In this document: positions 58,142 through 64,000 of the stretch, piece by piece
Layout of the letters: every line of letters begins with the position of its first letter
How positions within the stretch are numbered: the first letter of the stretch is position 1
The notes under the pieces: model-generated
The model's input: only the letters and a program-made list of their open reading frames with translations
Database searches by the model: none
Told to the model about the DNA's origin: nothing
Translations under genes and position numbers: made by a program
Assembly (NCBI GenBank): GCA_014904985.1
Contig: MU128953.1
Location: forward strand, 237,316 to 301,315
DNA: 64,000 bases
Direction: 5' to 3'
DNA from: Hydnum rufescens UP504
Lineage: Eukaryota; Basidiomycota; Agaricomycetes; Cantharellales; Hydnaceae

Positions 58142-58890
58142 ATGCCACGGGTCGCCTCTGCCAACCCCAGAAAACGCAAGGTATGGGCTATTTGTGGCAC
58201 TCCCTCCTCACAGGCGGATCTGAGGGCCCTGAAAGCCAGGTGCACCGAGGGAAGAAAGCCCACCGGGTCCGCGCGATGAGGCACAGAAACAGAGGCAGGG
58301 TGTTATTTCGACGCCCTCCAAATGCACCAACTGCGAAAAATCGGGCTCTCAGTGCATAGTGGAGGGGAGAAGGCGCTCATGTAGATCATGCTATTTGCGA
58401 AAGGTGAAGTGTGTGCAAGGTTTGCAAACTCCCGCAACCCCCCTATGTGTATGCGCCCTGACGGCAACTAAGTGATAGCGGTTGCTGAAGACACAGTCCC
58501 GGAAGAACACGAGCCGAGTTCAGGTGAGTGCAAAGGTGGTGAATTTTGCATTGCTACCTGATTTATCATCGGTTGGAGGTAGAAGTACAAATCCCCAAGA
58601 GCAGCCCTTCACCGAGCAAAGAACCCCCTCAACGGCAGCCCCAAACGCAGCCCCGCACCAAAATCCCTGACCACCCTGACCATGAGAAGGCCAAAGTGCA
58701 GGGCACGAAGCGCAAGCGCACCCCCGAATCCGATGCCGGCGACAAGCGACCGAAACCCGATGCGGTCAACAGCAGTATAGTGCCACTTGTCGAAGTTAGG
58801 GGTGCTATAGCGGCGACAGAAGGGGTTCTCAAGGAGCTTGTATTTGTTGAGATTTTATTTGAGGGGCTCTTTGACTTTTCTGAAGGATAG
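58142..58890 (+). pseudogene. Zn2Cys6-type protein, frame uncertain
   Basis: A Gal4-type binuclear zinc cluster KCTNCEKSGSQCIVEGRRRS then CRSCYLRKVKC (spacing CX2CX6CX8CX2CX6C) lies at about 58330-58420, a DNA-binding motif of fungal transcription factors. Possible first exon MPRVASANPRKRK from ATG 58142; two later introns (GTTTGC..GATAG and GTGAGT..GGTAG) lead to a basic Pro-rich exon (KVQGTKRKRTPESDAGDKRP) ending at 58890. The join from the first exon to the cluster exon does not keep frame with any canonical sites I tried, so the copy may be broken or the first exon misassigned. No activation domain is visible. Confidence 0.5.
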
Positions 58891-59424
58891 AGCCCCACGT
58901 CCTGCATCCAGCCCTTCCCCACTGTATGCTACCCAACCAGGTATTTCCCCACTGTAATAACAATGTTGTGAGAGCCCAACAGCGGGTGTGCCCCCTTTGA
59001 GAGAATAAAATTCCTGATGACTAGCAAGGTTAGATGAGGGCCTCAGCTGGATCAAGAACCTATGTCAGACAGGATGAAACATGGGGTCCAATTGTGGGCC
59101 TACAGCCAAGGGTGAACCACAACCTCAGGGTTTTTCGAGAAGAAATGGGGAGGGGGTTACGGACTTGCAATCCGGCACGACTCGGCTCTTAGACAGTGCA
59201 CACTGCTCCATTCAACAAGGACTAACCGGCCAGTGGGGGGAGGAGTAGGAGGGAGTGTGGCTTCACTATTAGCAGGGGGTAAAATCTCTGAGACGCCAGC
59301 CTGACTCTCAGGGGATTGGGATGAGGACGCGTTCACCAGTCAAATGAGGTCTCAGGTTGGGGGGCATCAGTGAGGCAGGTCAATGGTATGGAGCTTGTGA
59401 GGGCAGGGGGGGGCGGATTTTGAG
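58891..59424. other. Intergenic
   Basis: No gene recognised. Largely CpG-poor. Confidence 0.4.
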
Positions 59425-59887
59425 GACCAGCGGAGGCTCTGAAGTCTTGGAAGCCCAGCTCCCGACCCCTGGAAGATCTCGGAGCCTCCGAAATGCAGCG
59501 AATTTTGTTGTTGCAGTGGCAGGGCACACGGTGTGTAACCGTTGAGAGCTGGGGGCTTGTGCTGCATGAGAAAAACGAAAATAGTTTCGGGGGCTCCAAA
59601 GGGCAAGAAGTGCAGCTTCTGGCCCTTCGGAGCCTCTGAAGCGATTTTCGTTTTGATAATAGCGTGGTGGTAAGCCACAGTACAAGGGGAAACCAAAAGC
59701 GCAGCTCAAGGAATGAGGCATGTGGTGCACTAAGAAGTGGTGGGAATAAATGAGGAAGGTGGTGGAGTGTAAAGCATTTTGGGGGCCGTCCGAGCCCATC
59801 GGCAGAACGAAAAGAGCTTCAGAGACTCCGAAGGGTTAGAAGCGCCGCGTGTGACCCTTCGGAGCCTCCGAAGCTATTTTCGTTTGC
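59425..59887. repeat. Three 80-bp inverted repeats in a row
   Basis: Copies at 59425-59515, 59570-59655 (CGAAAATAGTTTCGGGGGCT / GAAGCGATTTTCG) and 59808-59887 (CGAAAAGAGCTTCAGAGACT / CCGAAGCTATTTTCG). The last two are the cleanest members and define the family consensus ACGAAAATAGCTTCGGAG..CTCCGAAGCTATTTTCGT. Confidence 0.8.
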
Positions 59888-60543
59888 TGATGACTGCGAT
59901 TGCACTCGTCTGGAGTTTGTGCGGAGTCTCCCGAAACCACTGCCAAATTCAGGTCAGTGCGACCAGCCCTCGCTGCTTGGGGATCCTATGGAGCCAGATG
60001 CTGTGGGTGGTATCTCCGGAGCTTATGAACAGCACTGACCTGTGTACACTAGAAATGTCGTCAATGCCAAGCATCTAACAGCCATTGCGAAAAAGTGCCA
60101 AAATGGAGAGCCTGCAAACAATGCCATAGTCGTAAAGTCCGCTGCATCTTTGGTCTGTGGAGAAACAACGTCAAAAGTTTGGGCTTTCAACTGACACACG
60201 GTTGTACTGCCCAGATCAAATCGGGGTGGAGGAGAGGCGGCTGTCGCAGAACGAAAGGGGTGCGGCGGGTATCTTGGATTCCGGGGCAAAATCTGCACAT
60301 GCAACCCCCTCCGGGCCAAGCCACTCTGCACCCTCTGATGCTTCCCCCAGCAGTTCCCACACCCAGGACCTCGCTCCGTTACATGTGAAAACAGGATCTC
60401 CATCGGTGTTGGAGCCTTACCAAGGAGAGAGAGCTGATGATGAGGCAAGCAGGAAGGTTGATGGGCTCCTGTGCCATTTCCTGGACTTGGTCGCCGAGGC
60501 CACTAGGTACATATCGAACATACAGCGCGACACGGGGAACTAG
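59888..60543 (+). pseudogene. Second Zn2Cys6-type protein, 5' truncated
   Basis: After a CACTAG acceptor near 60053, KCRQCQASNSHCEKVPKWRA then CKQCHSRKVRC gives the same CX2CX6CX8CX2CX6C cluster as the gene at 58.3 kb. A two-base shift just after CIFG leads to VEKQRQKFGLSTDTRLYC, a Ser/Pro-rich part and a helix KVDGLLCHFLDLVAEATRYI ending at 60543. A possible preceding exon (DCTRLEFVRSLPKPLP) abuts an 80-bp inverted repeat, and no ATG exon is found. Probably a relic paralogue of the 58 kb gene. Confidence 0.5.
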
Positions 60544-61129
60544 TGCTGACGTCCGCACTTCGTGGGCTGGATGCCATCGATCTGAAGGGCGCGCTCGACA
60601 CCCCTGCCTGGGCGTTTTCTGATTCAGTAGCATGCCAAGAGAAATATGTGTAGTAGATAGTGGTAAAACACGCACCCTGCCATGGGGCATAGAGATGGAG
60701 AGATCACCTCAGTCAAAGGTTTTGAGCAGCGGCCAGTAGTGGCCCAGGGGCCGAACCCTGGCCTCAGATCATCACAAACAGAGCCGATGAGAGTGGTCTT
60801 AACCGGTCATTCTGAATATTAGCACTTGATAAGAGCTATCTCCTTGAACGATGAGGATTTAGGATTATTGTTTCGGGGGATTTTTGTCATGTTTGAACTT
60901 CAAAGGTGAGGTAGAAGAAAGAGGAGAAAATGTGCAAGTGGCAGTCGTAGCAGCAGAGGGCAGCTCGGAGTTAGCCCCCCTGCCAAAAAGCAAACTGTCA
61001 ATGGCCAAGGGTGTGTATTTCCACACTCCAGGCCAAGGTTTTTGGGTGTCAGAGATTTTGTTTGTATTCATCAGCAAACTTGGTGCATCAGCAAAAAAGA
61101 AAACTGGTTCAGAGGCTCCGGGGCACAGT
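60544..61129. other. Intergenic, no recognised gene
   Basis: An open frame around 60884-61141 shows no motif. A decayed 80-bp repeat arm (GGTTCAGAGGCTCCGG) lies at 61106-61121. Confidence 0.35.
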
Positions 61130-63759
61130 TGGTTTTGCTGATGACTGCAAGGACAGGCAGCTTGAGTTCATTGATGCAATCTGTTGTAGCACTAATGAGT
61201 ATTTTGGTGATGAAAGTCTTGTTTTTTGACCCATGGGAGCTTTTATTCTGTTGGAAGTAGCACTGTGGTGAGGACACACCCCTTTGACCTGGTCTGTCAT
61301 GGGATTTGTGCTCATCCAAGGAAGAGTTTCCAATGGCAAGGGCAGAAAAAAAATGCATGTCTATGCCAGAAAATAAGCAGCCTAGGCTGTTAGTTTCAGG
61401 CCTTACTTAGGGGGAAATCAATATATGTGTGGGTAGGGCCTAAGAGACACTGTAACACAGGATATCCTAGGGGATATCAAATATATATAAAAACATCATA
61501 TTTACAATACCTGGTACATCCTAGGATATCCTAGCACAGTGTATTGCAAATCAAGGTGTCAATGGGTAAAGTGCCACAAAAAGTATATCCACATCACATG
61601 TTGAACCTGTGCCCCTTACATAGCCTTACACACCAGCATTCAGTGTACCTATGTACTACTGCCACTGGAATACATAGTCAGCTTGATTGGTCTTCAAGTC
61701 TTGTAATACATTCCTAATATAGATTACATATTGTGGGGACACCCTGCAGACTCCATCTGCTGTGTAGGGCTTTTGCAGGGACACCCCACACCCCTTGCTG
61801 CTGCACAGGGCCTTTATATTTCCTTTTGTATCCTGGTGCACCTCACAGGATATCCTGGCTTTTTTACCTAGTTAGGCCCCTCTAATTGATGTATTGGAGA
61901 ACCCCAGGAAGACCTGAAATAATGATTGACTGAGTAGAAAATAAGCTCAAGATGCTGAGGGCCTGCTGTGGCATCAGCAAAATGAACTGTGCTTTGGAGG
62001 CTCCAAGGTCTTCAAAGTGCTGTATTCCAGGCCTTCAAAGATCTCAGGCCCTCCAAAGTGCTGAGGGTTCTGCTGGTGTACTTATGATATAAATTGATTG
62101 GGCTCTTTGGCATTTTCAGAATCAGCTGTTTTGAGGAAGACACTGGTGTGTGATAACAAGAAAAAGCCAGGAAAGTACTTTTGGAGGCATGTCTGACCTC
62201 AAAACTGGTGCAGGGTGTGCTCATCTAATGAAGGAGAGAAAACTGAATGGGCATGGCTGAGTCTTGGGAGATGCCTACTGGTGGAGGCTTTGGTGGCACT
62301 GACAGAGTGTCAGAGGTAGCAGCTGACTCAAATGTGAGCTGACAATGTGGCACCTTACTGGCACTTCCAGTTAGGGCCATGTTGTCCTCCCTGGTGATCT
62401 ATTGCCCACAAACCATATACTTATGGTATGTACACTGTGTACATACCCCCACACACCACTGATTTATACCACATCCCACTGACACAAGTCCAACAATGCC
62501 AAGATATATGCCCTACTCAATGGGGAAATAATAGTAAGGTACACAATAGAGATTCTGAAAAGGCAGTGTGAGATTTCCTTCTGGTTTTGAGAATGAGGCC
62601 TTTCATTCCTTGGGGAGCTCAATGATTGGGAAACCAATTGTCCCAATGGCCCTGAGGAGCTTGGGCAGATCTCCCTTCTGTCTTCATATCAATAGGTGGA
62701 CCAAACCATCACCTAAAGCATGGATTCAAGGTCATGTGTTGCAAAGTGTGATGTTGGACCATCTTTGAGAATGTCAATGACTGCATATGGGGTCTTGTGC
62801 CAGCTCAAAGTCAATGAGAGTGGTGAGTTGATCCAGCAAAAGATGATGTTATTTAGGCTGACATTGGGATGGAGAATACACATGACCCTATACAGGCATC
62901 AATGGCTTGAGGGAGCCATTTAAGGACATGCCCAGAAGTATATGATGGAGAGATCCCTTACATTGAGCTACAGGAGCTATGTGCTGCATAACCTGTTTGA
63001 AATCATTGTCAGTTTGGATTTCTGTGATTGGCTGAAGCTTCACATACACTGTAATGCAGAAGACACATGATGTCTCCTGAGAGGGCTGTGGCTCTTGTGG
63101 AAGTGGATGGGAGATATGACTTTAAGGAATGGAGGTGCTGTTCAAAGCCCTGCTTGGCAAGAGCTTGGGTAAATGAGTGATTATTGTGGAGTACATCCCA
63201 TTGCTATACTCCTCAGTGGACTTATATGCCTTGTCCAGGAATTCATTTTCTGATGTCTGGGGACCAGCTGAGTTTGACCAGTGTGGCATTGCCATTTGCA
63301 TCTATGACATGAGTGCCTTGCCCAGTCAGTGTGTATTGTGGAACACACAGGCACCTAGGACAAACAACTGGCCATTGATGGTGATTATGGTAGTGATGAA
63401 TCAGTCAACAAGTTCTAGCTGGGGAGTTGGAGGTGGTTTGTAACCTCCACTCATATGAAGCACTGAATGCAATCTTGTCCTCAAGTGTGGAATGGTATGG
63501 GACAAACAATGTATGTTATGAAAGATGCTGATGATTCAGTTATGGTGGCCACTCTGCTTTTGATTGTATGCCAGTCAAGCAAAGGCTATAACAATGAAGG
63601 ATCTGACAATGAGTGCATGAAGTGTTGCTAACTTTAAACATGAGGAACTTGTCCCTATTGTAGAGTTTCTTCTCTGGGAACCTGGCTTTAAGAACTACCT
63701 TGAGGGCATTGGTATATCTTGACTGTGGATGGACATGGTCACACAATCAATTTACTATG
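61130..63759. other. CpG-free block of 2.6 kb
   Basis: Reading line by line, I find no CG dinucleotide between about 61130 and 63760, while TG and CA are very frequent. CG reappears at 63761. A decayed 80-bp repeat at 61990-62085 has CpG positions replaced by TG or CA relative to intact copies. This matches long-term CpG methylation and deamination. Confidence 0.85.
62460..63440 (-). pseudogene. FunK1-like fungal protein kinase relic
   Basis: In three shifting minus-strand frames, segments in kinase order appear: TLVKLSWSPDIRK, then VYVKLQPITEIQTDNDFKQ (FunK1: LxPITxLxxxxF), AQCKGSLHHILLGMSLN in place of the HRDIS catalytic loop, LIDFELAQDP (IDxDLA), then DILKDGPTSHFATHDLESML and VMVW, fitting the FunK1 block THxxRHDLES..YVLVW. 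The catalytic Asp is lost and stops are frequent (CGA and CAG codons turned to TGA or TAG). FunK1 kinases are expanded in Agaricomycetes. Recognition is by pattern; a profile search should confirm. Confidence 0.45.
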
Positions 63760-64000
63760 GCGGATGGGCCGCCCATCCGCCCATTTTTTCTGGACGGTCC
63801 TGGACGGTCCCAGAGATTGCTGGGCTCAATAGATACTGTCCATACCATCATATCCACAATAGTAACCCACTGGCAAGAGAGAGATATGCAAGGAAGGGGA
63901 ATGGCCCTAGGACTCCATGCACACAACACACTGTGTGCATGGGCCTTGTTTGCCTGCTAGTCATAATTTTGTGCGGTACTTCACAAGTACCGGCCGTCGG
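63754..64000. repeat. Start of a repeat element with palindromic edge; contains 115-bp repeat copy 2
   Basis: A palindrome GGCGGATGGGC/GCCCATCCGCC at 63760-63783 is followed by two GGACGGTCC(T) words and, from 63887 to the window end, a near-identical copy of 35229-35345 with two one-base deletions. The element continues beyond the window. Confidence 0.7.

Overview
This window looks like repeat-rich DNA from a basidiomycete, most likely an Agaricomycete related to Rhizoctonia or Ceratobasidium. The reasons are the many short introns (about 45-60 nt, GT..AG with CTAAC-like branch sites) and several families typical of such genomes: a DUF6589 protein, a 2OG-Fe(II) dioxygenase resembling the TET/JBP group, a RecQ-like helicase, Zn2Cys6 proteins and a FunK1-like kinase relic. 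The genus is inferred from family content; I see no rRNA and no convincing tRNA. Splice sites were placed by eye, so exon edges are approximate.

Layout. 0-3.8 kb: three decayed or unrecognised minus-strand genes. 3.8-7.3 kb: the most striking structure, a quasi-palindrome with five hairpin modules on each side of a 0.6 kb inverted repeat. Each module looks like an exon plus a small intron, with one hairpin at the exon end and another inside the intron. 7.5 kb: a fragment of fatty acid synthase (FAS) alpha. 8.75-10.5 kb: the dioxygenase gene. 13.2-14.5 kb: a Gfd2/YDR514C-like exonuclease-fold gene. 14.8-16.8 kb: hairpin introns running into a chimera of a FAS beta acyltransferase fragment and a tyrosine-recombinase tail. 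18.3-18.8 kb: GC-rich tandem repeats. 19.8-24.3 kb: three large foldback elements bracketing an intact-looking mitochondrial phosphatidylserine decarboxylase gene. 24.3-28.3 kb: DUF6589, RecQ and DED1-like relics. 33.8 kb: a MITE. 35.5-36.6 kb: a second hairpin array with different stem sequences but the same design.

37.7-47.3 kb is a block of four minus-strand multi-exon or disordered-protein genes: a SNF2-family ATPase, two unrecognised genes and a disordered protein. They appear largely intact while most of the surrounding sequence is decayed. 48-64 kb holds a hypothetical gene, a NOT1 pseudogene with an internal deletion, two Zn2Cys6 gene relics, many copies of an 80-bp inverted repeat, and a 2.6 kb tract in which I found no CpG at all and which contains a FunK1-like kinase relic.

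Biologically the window records several mutational and mobile processes: hairpin-intron modules that multiply as arrays, foldback elements that flank or truncate genes, and CpG loss consistent with methylation and deamination. The intact genes encode PSD, the SNF2 ATPase and possibly a dioxygenase acting on nucleic acids. They may be unrelated in function, although a methylcytosine-type dioxygenase beside CpG-depleted DNA is suggestive.
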